DNA from: AC-32 sp963813435
GTDB taxonomy: Bacteria > Actinomycetota > Thermoleophilia > Gaiellales > Gaiellaceae
Direction: 5' to 3'
NCBI GenBank assembly: GCA_963813435.1
Contig: CAWEYY010000003.1
Location: 1,488,001 to 1,552,000 of the forward strand
Length of the DNA: 64,000 nt
Below are positions 34,932-42,396 of this stretch, in pieces. Numbering within the stretch: the first letter of the stretch is position 1; the number at the start of each line of letters is the position of its first letter. Under the pieces are notes generated by a model, which was not told the origin of the DNA, did no database searches, and saw only the letters and a list, made by a program, of their open reading frames with translations. Both the position numbers and the translations under genes were made by a program.

Positions 34932-35480
34932 ATGATCGAGCCGCCGCTCGTCACGCGGGCTCGCGAGCTGGAGCGTGAGCTCGGCTTCGAGCGCTCATCG
35001 ATACCGGAGGTCGGCCGGCTGCTCCATGTGCTCGCAGGCCAGCGAGGCCGGTCGCGTGTCGGCGAGCTCGGCACCGGGTGCGGCGTCGGCGCGGCCTGGA
35101 TCGTCTCGGCGCTTCCGCCGACGGTGCCGTTCGTGACCGTCGAGCTCGACGCGCAGCTCGCCCAAGCGTCCGCCTCGCTCTTCGCCCGCGACAAGAACGT
35201 CACGGTGCTCCACGGCGACTGGCACGAGCTGATGCCCGCCGAGGCGCCGTTCGACCTCCTCTTCTACGACGGTGGCGGGAAGCAGCACCCCGAAGTGGAC
35301 GGCGAGGACGTCGCCGGACTGCTCGCGCCTGGCGCAACGATCGTGATGGACGACCTGACGCCCGGGCGCGGACCGCACGACGTTGTGCGCGAGTTCTGGC
35401 TCAACCATCCGCAAATCGCGGCGATTGAGCTCCTGACGACGCCCGGGACCGCGGCGATCGTCGGCACCCGCACCGGTTGA
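34932..35480 (+). CDS. O-methyltransferase-like SAM-dependent methyltransferase
   Basis: 182-residue Rossmann methyltransferase of the catechol/caffeoyl-CoA O-methyltransferase type. Visible: VGELGTGCGVGAAW (motif I), VTVELDAQLAQAS (acidic motif II), and FDLLFYDGGGKQHPE, DDLTPGRG (motif IV and metal-binding Asp positions). It is short and lacks an obvious lid domain. It starts 4 nt after the pncB stop, so it is probably co-transcribed; no substrate is evident. Confidence 0.82.
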   Translation: MIEPPLVTRARELERELGFERSSIPEVGRLLHVLAGQRGRSRVGELGTGCGVGAAWIVSALPPTVPFVTVELDAQLAQASASLFARDKNVTVLHGDWHELMPAEAPFDLLFYDGGGKQHPEVDGEDVAGLLAPGATIVMDDLTPGRGPHDVVREFWLNHPQIAAIELLTTPGTAAIVGTRTG

Positions 35481-35513
35481 CGCGGCCGCGAAAGCGACCC
35501 ATAACGAGACAGG

Positions 35514-37019
35514 ATGGATTGGTTGGTCGTCCTCCGCGACGAGATCGCGAACTGGTTGCCGCTGCTGTTTGCGGTGATGCTCTTCCTGATGGTCTACATC
35601 CTGTGGCGCACGCTGCAGGTGATGCCGCGCGTGACCGCTGCGAAGACCATGGTCTCCTACTCGTCCATCACCTGGGACGACGTCGCCGGCCTCGAGGAGG
35701 CGAAAGGCGAGCTCGCGGAGGTGGTCGACTTCCTGCGCGATCCCCAGCGGTTCGGGCGCCTGGGCGCGCGTGTGCCGAAGGGGATCCTGCTCTACGGACC
35801 ACCGGGGACGGGCAAGACGCTGCTCGCGCGCGCGATCGCGCACGAGGCGGGCGCCCGTTTCTTCGCGCAGAGCGCGTCGGCGTTCGTCGAGATGTTCGCG
35901 GGCCTCGGCGCTGCCCGGATCCGCAAGCTGTTCGAGGAGGCACGCAAGAACGCACCCGCAATCATCTTCATCGACGAGCTCGATGCGGTCGGCGCGCAGC
36001 GCACCGGCCACGGCTTCTCGCGGGAGCAGGACCAGACGCTGAACCAGCTGCTCGTCGAGCTCGACGGCTTCGAGTCGCGTGACCAGATCGTGGTCATGGG
36101 CGCGTCGAACCGGCTCCAGGATCTTGACGCCGCGCTCCTGCGGCCGGGACGCTTCGACCGGCAGGTGCTGGTCGCGGCTCCGGATCTTGCGGGACGCGAG
36201 GAGATCCTCGAGGTCCACACGCGCGGCAAGCCGCTCTCCGACGACGTCGACCTGAAGGCCGTCGCGCGGCAAACGGCGGGCCTGACCGGTGCGGAGCTCG
36301 AGAACATCGCCAACGAGGCGGCCATCTTCGCCGGTCGCGACGATCAGAATCAGCTCACCCAGCGCAACTTCGACGACGCGATGGAGCGCGTCGTCGCAGG
36401 GCTCCAGCAAAAGCGTGTCGTGACGGAGAAGGAGCGGCGGATCCTCGCCTACCACGAGGCGGGCCACGCGGTCATGTCACACCTGACCGGTGACCTCCTT
36501 CCGGTGCACAAGGTCACGATCGTCTCGCGCGGGCATGCGCTCGGCTACACGCTCAACCTCCCGAGCGAGGAGCGCTATCTGCACACGACCGAGGAGTTCG
36601 AGGACCTGCTGAAGGTCTACCTCGCCGGGCGCGCAGCAGAGCAGGTCGTCTTCGGGCGCGTGACGAACGGCGCGGCGAACGACCTCGAGAAGGCAACCGA
36701 GCTGACTCGCGCGATGGTGTTCGACTTCGGCATGTCGAGCGCGGCGAACTCGCGCACGATGCGCGCCGACAACTACGCGCTCTCCGAGGCGACCAAGCGG
36801 CTGCGCGACGAGGAGCAGGCGCGCCTCACCGACGAGGCCTTCCACGAGGCGCTGCGCCTGCTGCAGAAGCACCGGGCCGCGCTGGACCGGATCGCGCTGG
36901 CGCTGCTGGACAAGGAGACGCTCGACAAGCGCGAGCTGGCCGAGCTGCTCGAGGGCACAGAGGCGGAGTCCCGCTCCTCGGAGACCGTCGGCACCGTCCG
37001 TGTGGTCGCTGCCGACTGA
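35514..37019 (+). CDS. ftsH: FtsH-type membrane AAA metalloprotease lacking the extracytoplasmic domain
   Basis: 501-residue membrane protease. One N-terminal helix (about 15-33) replaces the usual two helices with an extracytoplasmic domain. AAA module: Walker A GPPGTGKT (about 96-103), FIDELDAVG, SRH with LRPGRFDRQV. Protease module: HEAGH at 314-318 and the third zinc ligand region AANDLEKAT. FtsH usually has 600-700 residues, so this is a short paralogue or adapted form. It degrades misfolded or short-lived membrane and cytosolic proteins; substrates are not known here. Confidence 0.9.
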   Translation: MDWLVVLRDEIANWLPLLFAVMLFLMVYILWRTLQVMPRVTAAKTMVSYSSITWDDVAGLEEAKGELAEVVDFLRDPQRFGRLGARVPKGILLYGPPGTGKTLLARAIAHEAGARFFAQSASAFVEMFAGLGAARIRKLFEEARKNAPAIIFIDELDAVGAQRTGHGFSREQDQTLNQLLVELDGFESRDQIVVMGASNRLQDLDAALLRPGRFDRQVLVAAPDLAGREEILEVHTRGKPLSDDVDLKAVARQTAGLTGAELENIANEAAIFAGRDDQNQLTQRNFDDAMERVVAGLQQKRVVTEKERRILAYHEAGHAVMSHLTGDLLPVHKVTIVSRGHALGYTLNLPSEERYLHTTEEFEDLLKVYLAGRAAEQVVFGRVTNGAANDLEKATELTRAMVFDFGMSSAANSRTMRADNYALSEATKRLRDEEQARLTDEAFHEALRLLQKHRAALDRIALALLDKETLDKRELAELLEGTEAESRSSETVGTVRVVAAD

Positions 37020-37043
37020 GCGAACCTCGATAGCATCGGCGGC

Positions 37044-37448
37044 GTGGAGCCGCGCGGAATCCATCATCTCGGTGTCGCTGTCGAGGATCTCGACGAGGCG
37101 GTCGCCACGTACGAGCGCCTCTTCGGCGCGGCCCTCGAGCGGCGCGAGACCGTTCCGGAACAGGGCGTCGAGGCTGCCTCGCTCCGGATCGGCTCCGACC
37201 GCGTGGAGCTGCTTGCGTCGCTCGGCGAGGACACGCCCGTCGGCAAGTTCCTCGATAAGCGCGGACCCGGAATGCACCACGTGGCGTTCGAGGTCGACGA
37301 CGTCGGCGCCGCCCTCGGTGATCTCGCGGCTGGAGGCGCGCAGCTGATCGACGAGCAGCCGCGCCACGGGCTCTTCGGGCTCCAGGTCGCGTTCGTCCAC
37401 CCGGACTCGTTGAACGGCGTTCTCGCGGAGGTGGTCAGCAGTGGTTGA
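37044..37448 (+). CDS. mce: Methylmalonyl-CoA epimerase
   Basis: 134-residue glyoxalase-fold enzyme interconverting (R)- and (S)-methylmalonyl-CoA, a step between propionyl-CoA and succinyl-CoA. Visible metal-binding and family motifs: IHHLGVAVEDLD, VGKFLDKRGPGMHHVAFEVDD and FVHPDSLNGVLAEV. The length is typical. It starts at GTG 37044 seven nt after TAGCAT (37031-37036), probably leaderless. The mutase and carboxylase are not in the window. Confidence 0.93.
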   Translation: MEPRGIHHLGVAVEDLDEAVATYERLFGAALERRETVPEQGVEAASLRIGSDRVELLASLGEDTPVGKFLDKRGPGMHHVAFEVDDVGAALGDLAAGGAQLIDEQPRHGLFGLQVAFVHPDSLNGVLAEVVSSG

Positions 37449-37668
37449 CGAGCGGATCCGGATCGAGATTGGCTTCGACGGCGGCCAGGTGATGGGCTCG
37501 ATCGTCGCCGGGCAAGCGGCCGAAGATCTCGAGCGTGCGCTGAACGGCGACGGCGACGGCGCGTTCGCGTTCGAGGCGGAGGACGGCCGCTACACGGTTT
37601 CCCTGCGGCGCGTCGTCTACGTGAAGCGCTTCACGCGCGAGGCGCGCGTCGGCTTCACGCCTGCGTAG
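37441..37668 (+). CDS. Small conserved-looking protein of unknown function
   Basis: 75 residues, no family recognised. It begins with a beta-rich IRIEIGFDGGQVMGSIV segment, then GQAAEDLERAL and a C-terminal YTVSLRRVVYVKRFTREARVGF strand pair, suggesting a small all-beta domain. The 8-nt overlap with mce and tight spacing to the next gene indicate a real, co-transcribed gene. Confidence 0.68.
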   Translation: MVDERIRIEIGFDGGQVMGSIVAGQAAEDLERALNGDGDGAFAFEAEDGRYTVSLRRVVYVKRFTREARVGFTPA

Positions 37669-37674
37669 CCGCAC

Positions 37675-38574
37675 GTGCTCCAGATCGGGATCGTCGGGCT
37701 GCCCGGCTCTGGACGCTCGACGCTGTTCTCCACGCTCGTCGGCGGCCCTGGGTCACTCGGCGTCGTGCCGATTCCCGATGAGCGGCTCGACGCGGTCGCG
37801 CAGACGGTCGGCTCGGAGAAGACGACCCCGGCGACACTCCAGGTGGTCGACGTCCCCGGGGCGGGCCCGGCGCTGCTCGGGAACCTCCGCAAGGTCGACG
37901 CGCTGCTCGCCGTCGTGGACGGGTTCTCCGGTGCGCGCGATCCGTCGGCCGACGTCGAGGCGATCGGCCTCGAGCTGATCGTCGCCGACCGCGACCACGT
38001 GGAGAAGCGCCTCGAGCGCGTGCGGACACAGGCGAAGTCGGGCGATCCTGCGTTGAGGGACGAGGTCGCCGCGCTCGAGGGGATACTGGCCCATCTCGAG
38101 GCCGGCGAGCCGTTGTCCTCGTATGGGCAGCCGCCTCCGCCGGAGCTCGAGCCGCTGACCACGAAGCCGCTCGTCGTGATCGAGAACGGGCCGGGCGGGA
38201 TCGATCTGAAGCTCGAGGCCGAGCTGGCCGAGCTGCCCGTCGAGGAGGCGGCCGAGTACCGCGACGGGCCGTCCGCGTTCGAGGCCGTCCTCCGGGAGGT
38301 CTTCCAGGCCGCCGACCTGATTACGTTCTTCACGGCGGGCGACAACGAGGCGCGGGCGTGGACGCTCGACCGCGGAGAGACCGCGCTCGATGCGGCCGCC
38401 GCGGTGCACACGGATCTGGCACGCGGGTTCATCCGCTGCGAGGTCATCGCCTGGAAGGACCTCGTCGAGTGCGGCTCCCATGCCGAGGCCGCGCGCCGCG
38501 GGCTTCAGCGTGTGGAGGGGAAGACGTACATCGTCGCCGACGGCGACGTGCTCAACGTGCGCTTCGCCGTCTAG
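37675..38574 (+). CDS. YchF/Obg-like P-loop protein with substituted P-loop lysine
   Basis: 299 residues resembling YchF (ribosome-associated ATPase) with its C-terminal TGS-like domain (FFTAGDNEARAWTL to DGDVLNVRF) intact. The P-loop reads GLPGSGRST rather than GxxNVGKST, so the invariant Lys is Arg. The G3 region is DVPGAGPALLGN and the NxxE specificity motif is not obvious (PLVVIENG). It is about 60 residues shorter than YchF. This looks like a nucleotide-binding-impaired paralogue that keeps the partner-binding end. It starts at GTG 37675 and converges with the Cys-rich peptide gene 6 nt away. Confidence 0.82.
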   Translation: MLQIGIVGLPGSGRSTLFSTLVGGPGSLGVVPIPDERLDAVAQTVGSEKTTPATLQVVDVPGAGPALLGNLRKVDALLAVVDGFSGARDPSADVEAIGLELIVADRDHVEKRLERVRTQAKSGDPALRDEVAALEGILAHLEAGEPLSSYGQPPPPELEPLTTKPLVVIENGPGGIDLKLEAELAELPVEEAAEYRDGPSAFEAVLREVFQAADLITFFTAGDNEARAWTLDRGETALDAAAAVHTDLARGFIRCEVIAWKDLVECGSHAEAARRGLQRVEGKTYIVADGDVLNVRFAV

Positions 38575-38580
38575 CGGCTC

Positions 38581-38637
38581 TCAGCAGCAGCCGCAGTCGC
38601 AGCTCTCGTCGCAATCGCATCCACAATCGCAGCGCAT
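38581..38637 (-). CDS. 18-residue cysteine-rich (metallothionein-like) peptide
   Basis: Sequence MRCDCGCDCDESCDCGCC: eight Cys in 18 residues, alternating with Asp and Gly, a pattern expected of a soft-metal or arsenite chelator. ATG at 38637 is preceded by AGGAGG (38642-38647) at 4-nt spacing. A TATCAT -10-like box (read leftward, 38674-38669) gives a 25-nt leader, and the ArsR-type operator lies in this promoter. It is divergent from arsR-arsC and convergent with the YchF-like gene. It is too short for ordinary gene finders. No translation evidence exists, and a chance ORF is possible, but the codon content and RBS argue against it. Confidence 0.6.
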   Translation of the reverse strand: MRCDCGCDCDESCDCGCC

Positions 38638-38674
38638 CGATCCTCCTCTCGCTCGTTGGTTTGCACCGATGATA

Positions 38675-38692
38675 CATTGATAAACGTCGATG
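38675..38692 (+). promoter_or_regulatory. Putative ArsR operator and overlapping divergent promoters
   Basis: CATTGATAAACGTCGATG: half-sites CATTGA and TCGATG are inverted repeats with one mismatch, 6 nt apart, the pattern seen for ArsR/SmtB sites. It covers the likely arsR -10 (TGATAA, 38678-38683, with TTGGTT at 38656-38661 as -35) and the arsR ATG, and lies just upstream of the -10 of the divergent Cys-rich peptide gene. Confidence 0.55.
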
Positions 38693-39025
38693 CAACAGCT
38701 GAAGGTGCTCGAGCAACCGTGCTGCGCCCCAGGAGCGCCGCCCCTTCGGCCGGCGGTCGCGGCGCAGCTCGCGCGGCGGTTCAAGGCGCTGTCCGATCCG
38801 GCGCGCGTCGCGATCGTCAACCAGCTCGCGGGCGCGGACGAGCTGTGCGTGTGCCAGCTGCGGCTGGGGCTCTCCCAGCCGACGGTCTCGCACCACCTGC
38901 GGATCCTGCGAGAGGCGAGGCTGATCGAGGTTGCGCGGAAACGCGGAACCTGGGTCTACTACCGGCTCATGCCCGAGACGGTAGAACAGCTCGCATTCGC
39001 GCTCGGTGGCGTGCCGGCGGCCTGA
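38690..39025 (+). CDS. arsR: ArsR-family arsenite-responsive repressor
   Basis: 111-residue winged-helix repressor. The helix-turn-helix carries ELCVCQLRLGLSQPTVSHHLRILREA, whose CVC pair is the classical As(III)/Sb(III) sensor of ArsR; CC at positions 11-12 may add ligands. The ATG at 38690 coincides with the operator half-site and lies six nt after TGATAA, so the transcript is probably leaderless and autorepressed. It overlaps arsC by 1 nt (TGATG). Confidence 0.9.
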   Translation: MQQLKVLEQPCCAPGAPPLRPAVAAQLARRFKALSDPARVAIVNQLAGADELCVCQLRLGLSQPTVSHHLRILREARLIEVARKRGTWVYYRLMPETVEQLAFALGGVPAA

Positions 39026-39402
39026 TGAGCGACCTGCCGCGCGCGTACTTCGTCTGCATCGGGAACGCAGGCCGCTCGCAGATGGCGCAAGCCTTGTACG
39101 AGCGCCGCGGCGGCGAGGCCCGCTCGGCGGGATCGCATCCTGAAGACGAGTTGCACCCGCAGGTCGTCGAGGCGATGCGCGAGGTCGGGGTCGACATCTC
39201 CGACCGGCGCCCGAAGGGGATCGCGCCCGAGGACGTGGAGTGGGCGGAGGTCGTCGTGACGATGGGCTGCGGCGACGCGTGCCCGGTGCTCCCCGGGAAG
39301 CGGTACCTGGACTGGAACCTGCCCGATCCGATCGGCGCGCCGATCGAGGAGGTTCGCGTTCTCCGCGACGACATCGAACGCCGGGTCGGCGAGCTCGCCT
39401 AG
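39025..39402 (+). CDS. arsC: Arsenate reductase, low-molecular-weight phosphatase type
   Basis: 125-residue CX5R enzyme reducing arsenate to arsenite. Active-site loop VCIGNAGRSQMA, second redox Cys region TMGCGDACP and DWNLPDP (general acid) match thioredoxin- or mycothiol-linked ArsC; the electron donor cannot be decided. The product arsenite normally leaves through ArsB or Acr3, and neither is in the neighbourhood. It is co-transcribed with arsR. Confidence 0.92.
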   Translation: MSDLPRAYFVCIGNAGRSQMAQALYERRGGEARSAGSHPEDELHPQVVEAMREVGVDISDRRPKGIAPEDVEWAEVVVTMGCGDACPVLPGKRYLDWNLPDPIGAPIEEVRVLRDDIERRVGELA

Positions 39403-39462
39403 CGGGAGGCGCCACGCCGGCGCGCCCCGAAAATGCTTCACGCGCGCGCGTGATCAATTCGT

Positions 39463-39556
39463 TCCCCCGGGGGCCTTCGGCCCTTTACCCCCGTTTTGAG
39501 CCTAGCCGCGAAATCGTCACGCGTGTGTGACCGGAATGTGCCGAGGGTGTGACGAT
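39463..39556 (-). repeat. Promoter-like dispersed block, copy 5, with G-rich hairpin
   Basis: Reading leftward: CGTCACACCCTCGGCACAT, GGTCACACACGCGTGACG, then TAGGCT (39504 down to 39499), 6 nt, and a G5 run that folds with C5 and GGGCC/GGCCC at 39463-39493. It lies between the convergent arsC and exonuclease genes and points into arsC. Nothing else is seen in 39403-39579. Confidence 0.6.
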
Positions 39557-39579
39557 TTCTCCCGGCGCCGCGGGAGCCG

Positions 39580-40407
39580 CTAGTCGACCGGGCGCGTAGC
39601 GGCAGTCGCGTCCAGCTGGTTCGCGTGGTAGAGGACCGCCGCCTCGGCGGTTCGCGCGGCGCGGGCCTCGTGGTGCACAGCAACGGCATGGAGGAGCTCG
39701 GCCCGCACCTCCGCATCCAGGGCCTGCGCCCGCTCCTCGATCAGCCGCAGGCCGAGGTGAACGTGACCGAGGAGCCGCCCCTCCTCCGTCGCGCGGAACG
39801 TCGGCCCGCGCTGCAGCTCGAGCGTGCGGCCGACGTCGTGCAAGAGCGCGGCGGACAGGACGAGATCGGCGCGCAGGCGCGGGTGCAGCTGCGCTGCCTC
39901 CCGGCAGAGCGTTGTCACGCCGACCGTGTGCTCGAGCAACCCGCCCGCGTACGCGTGGTGCGTCTCGGCGGCAGGCAGCTCCCGCAGGGCCTGACGCAGC
40001 GGCCCGTCGGCGACGAACCGCCCCACGGTCTCCCGCAGGCCCGCGTGCGAGATCTCGCCTGCCAGGAACTCGAGAAAGCCGTCGAGCTCGTCCGCGTCGC
40101 GCCGCATGGCCGGCACGAGCTGCGCCGGGTCGGCCTCGGCTGCCTCTAGCGAGCGGACCTCGAGCTGGAGCCGGTCGCGGAAGCGCTCGACTCGTCCGAG
40201 CACGCGCACGGCATCGCCCTCACCGAACCGTCCGTCGAGCAGCTCGACGTCGGCCCAGACCCTCGCCTCGATGCGCCCGCTCGAGTCGACGAGCTCCAGC
40301 GCGAGGTAGGGGGCGCCGGCCCGCGTTCGTCGTCGCTCCTTCCGCGCAACCGCGTAGATGCCCTCGACCGTCCGGTCCTCGGCGAGGGACGCGATTGCAG
40401 CGCTCAC
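39580..40407 (-). CDS. HD-domain 3'-5' exoribonuclease, YhaM-like
   Basis: 275-residue protein with an N-terminal OB-fold (about 10-90, ALELVDSSGRIEARVW) and a C-terminal HD phosphohydrolase domain: HHAYAGGLLEHTVGV, LLHDVGRT and later HVHLG and VAVHHEA. This pairing is that of YhaM-type exonucleases. It starts at GTG 40407 six nt after TAGACT on the minus strand, hence likely leaderless. Divergent from the DUF1015 gene. Confidence 0.87.
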   Translation of the reverse strand: MSAAIASLAEDRTVEGIYAVARKERRRTRAGAPYLALELVDSSGRIEARVWADVELLDGRFGEGDAVRVLGRVERFRDRLQLEVRSLEAAEADPAQLVPAMRRDADELDGFLEFLAGEISHAGLRETVGRFVADGPLRQALRELPAAETHHAYAGGLLEHTVGVTTLCREAAQLHPRLRADLVLSAALLHDVGRTLELQRGPTFRATEEGRLLGHVHLGLRLIEERAQALDAEVRAELLHAVAVHHEARAARTAEAAVLYHANQLDATAATRPVD

Positions 40408-40450
40408 GGCACGAGTCTAGGCGCGAAACCGGATGCTAGGCTCGCCCGCG

Positions 40451-41530
40451 ATGGCCCACGTCAAGCCGTTTCGCGCCGTCCGCTACTCGGAGCATGCGGG
40501 GCCACTCGAGATGCTCGTCGCGCCCCCGTACGACGTCATCTCGGACGAGGAACGCGAGGAGCTCGGAGCCCGGAATCCGCACAACGTCGTTCACCTGACC
40601 CTGCCCGAGAGCGAGGCCGAGGCCGGCCGGCTCTGGCGGGAGTGGCGAGGCGACGGCGTCCTGCTCGACGACGATGAGCCCGGCTTCTGGTGGCTCTCGC
40701 AGGAGTACATCGGGCCCGACGGCGTGGCCCGCACGCGCGAGGGGCTCGTCGCCGCGCTGTGCATCGAGCCCTACGAGAATCGCGTCGTCCTTCCGCACGA
40801 GCGCACGCACCGCGGCCCGAAGGAGGGTCGCCTGCGTCTGCTGCGCGAGGTTCGCGTACAGCTCGAACCGCTCTTCTTCCTCCACGAGGGGCCGTCACCG
40901 GCGAGTCGCCCTGAGCGAGAGCCCGACCTCGAGGTCGAAGGTGCGCGGCTCTGGCGGCTCCCCGCCGACCGGATCCCGGAGGCATTCGCCGACCGGCAGG
41001 TCCTGATCGCCGACGGACACCACCGCTACGAGACTGCGCTCGCCTACCACGCCGAGACCGGCACACCGGAAAGCGCCTACGTCCTGGCCGTCCTAGTGAG
41101 CCTCGACGACCCCGGGTTGATGATCTTCCCGACGCATCGCATCTTCGAACACGAGCCCGGCGAGAAGCTGCCGGCGAAGACGCGGCTTCCTGATCCTGGA
41201 GCGGCGCTGCGTGCGCTTGACGAGGCGCCGATCGATCGCGCCGCGGCGGTCGTCTATCGCAACGGTGACTCCGAGCTGGCCGTCGACGGGGAGGGCGAGC
41301 TCGACGTTCAGCTCGTCGACCGGCTCGGCCACGAGGGCATCAGCTACACGCCGGACTGGGAGGAGGCGGTGCGCGCGGTCGACTCGGGCGAGGCGGCCGT
41401 CGCCGTCCTGATGCGTCCAACGCGGATCGCGGATGTCTTCGCCGTCGCGCAGCGCGGCGAGACGATGCCACAGAAGAGCACCTACTTTTACCCGAAGCTC
41501 GTCTCCGGCCTTCTTTTCCTGCCGCTTTGA
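40451..41530 (+). CDS. DUF1015 family protein
   Basis: 359 residues with the DUF1015 pattern: KPFRAVRYS and VAPPYDVIS at the N-terminus, HERTHRGPKEGRLRLL, LIADGHHRYETALAYH (best conserved) and a C-terminal PQKSTYFYPKLVSGL. Function remains unknown; the family is sometimes linked to serine-kinase-like or SerA-associated roles. The ATG at 40451 was chosen because TAGGCT at 40437-40442 precedes it by 8 nt. Its stop overlaps the next gene (TTGA). Confidence 0.9.
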   Translation: MAHVKPFRAVRYSEHAGPLEMLVAPPYDVISDEEREELGARNPHNVVHLTLPESEAEAGRLWREWRGDGVLLDDDEPGFWWLSQEYIGPDGVARTREGLVAALCIEPYENRVVLPHERTHRGPKEGRLRLLREVRVQLEPLFFLHEGPSPASRPEREPDLEVEGARLWRLPADRIPEAFADRQVLIADGHHRYETALAYHAETGTPESAYVLAVLVSLDDPGLMIFPTHRIFEHEPGEKLPAKTRLPDPGAALRALDEAPIDRAAAVVYRNGDSELAVDGEGELDVQLVDRLGHEGISYTPDWEEAVRAVDSGEAAVAVLMRPTRIADVFAVAQRGETMPQKSTYFYPKLVSGLLFLPL

Positions 41531-42318
41531 ACGAGTGGCTCGCCCTCTGCCGGGAGGCGACCGAGGACGTGCGCGGCGTGCTCCGCGACCTGCCGACCCG
41601 GACCGAGCGCGAGCCGGTCGTCGGCGACGGGGAGGGCGGCGACGAGACCACTGCGGTGGACGCGGCGGCCGAGCGCGTGATCATCGAGCGGCTGCGCGCC
41701 ATCGACGGCGCGACGATCGTCTCAGAGGAGGTGGGCGAGCTGAAAGGCGACGGGCAGCTGCGGATCGTCGTCGACCCGATCGACGGCTCGCTCAACGCGA
41801 AGCGCGGGATCCCGTTCTTCTCGCTCTCGGTCGCGATCGCGGACGGCGAGACCATGGACGACGTGCTCTTCGGCTACGTCTACGACTTCGGGAGCGGCGA
41901 GGAGTGGACGGCCGAGCGAGGCGGCGGCGCGCGGCTCAACGGCGAGCCGCTCGGAGACATCCATCCGCGGGAGGAGATCGAGATCCTCTCCTTCGAGGCG
42001 ACGCTGACCTCGTTGGTCGCCGAGAAGGCGCCGGCCGTAGCCGACCTCGCCTACCGCCTGCGGATCATGGGGTCGCTGGCCCTGTCGCTCTGCCATCTCG
42101 CGGACGGGCGTGTGGACGCGGTCTGCTCGCTGAAGGCCGCGCGCGCCGTGGACATCGCCGCCGCGCAGCTGCTGGTTCGCGAGCGGGGGATCGCGATCGA
42201 GCTCCCGGACGACCCGCCGTTCGGCGCCGCGCCGCTGGACATCACCGGGCGCTCGCGGGTCGTCGCAGCGGCGACCCCTGCGGTCTGCAACGGGCTGTAC
42301 GCGGCGCTCTCGCGCTAG
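41527..42318 (+). CDS. Inositol monophosphatase family phosphatase
   Basis: 263-residue magnesium-dependent sugar-phosphate phosphatase. Metal-binding motifs: VSEEVGE (Glu), DPIDGSLNAKRG (Asp-Pro-Ile-Asp-Gly) and VDIAAAQLLVRERG (third Asp). It starts at TTG 41527 overlapping the DUF1015 stop. Possible substrates are inositol-1-phosphate, fructose-1,6-bisphosphate or nucleoside bisphosphate; the family is not separable by eye. Confidence 0.9.
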   Translation: MNEWLALCREATEDVRGVLRDLPTRTEREPVVGDGEGGDETTAVDAAAERVIIERLRAIDGATIVSEEVGELKGDGQLRIVVDPIDGSLNAKRGIPFFSLSVAIADGETMDDVLFGYVYDFGSGEEWTAERGGGARLNGEPLGDIHPREEIEILSFEATLTSLVAEKAPAVADLAYRLRIMGSLALSLCHLADGRVDAVCSLKAARAVDIAAAQLLVRERGIAIELPDDPPFGAAPLDITGRSRVVAAATPAVCNGLYAALSR

Positions 42319-42396
42319 AGCGCGAGCGGCGACCTGCTGCTCCGCTGACTGGAAGCGCGCCTCGGGCCAAAGGCACTCCGCTAGGCTCAGCTAGGA

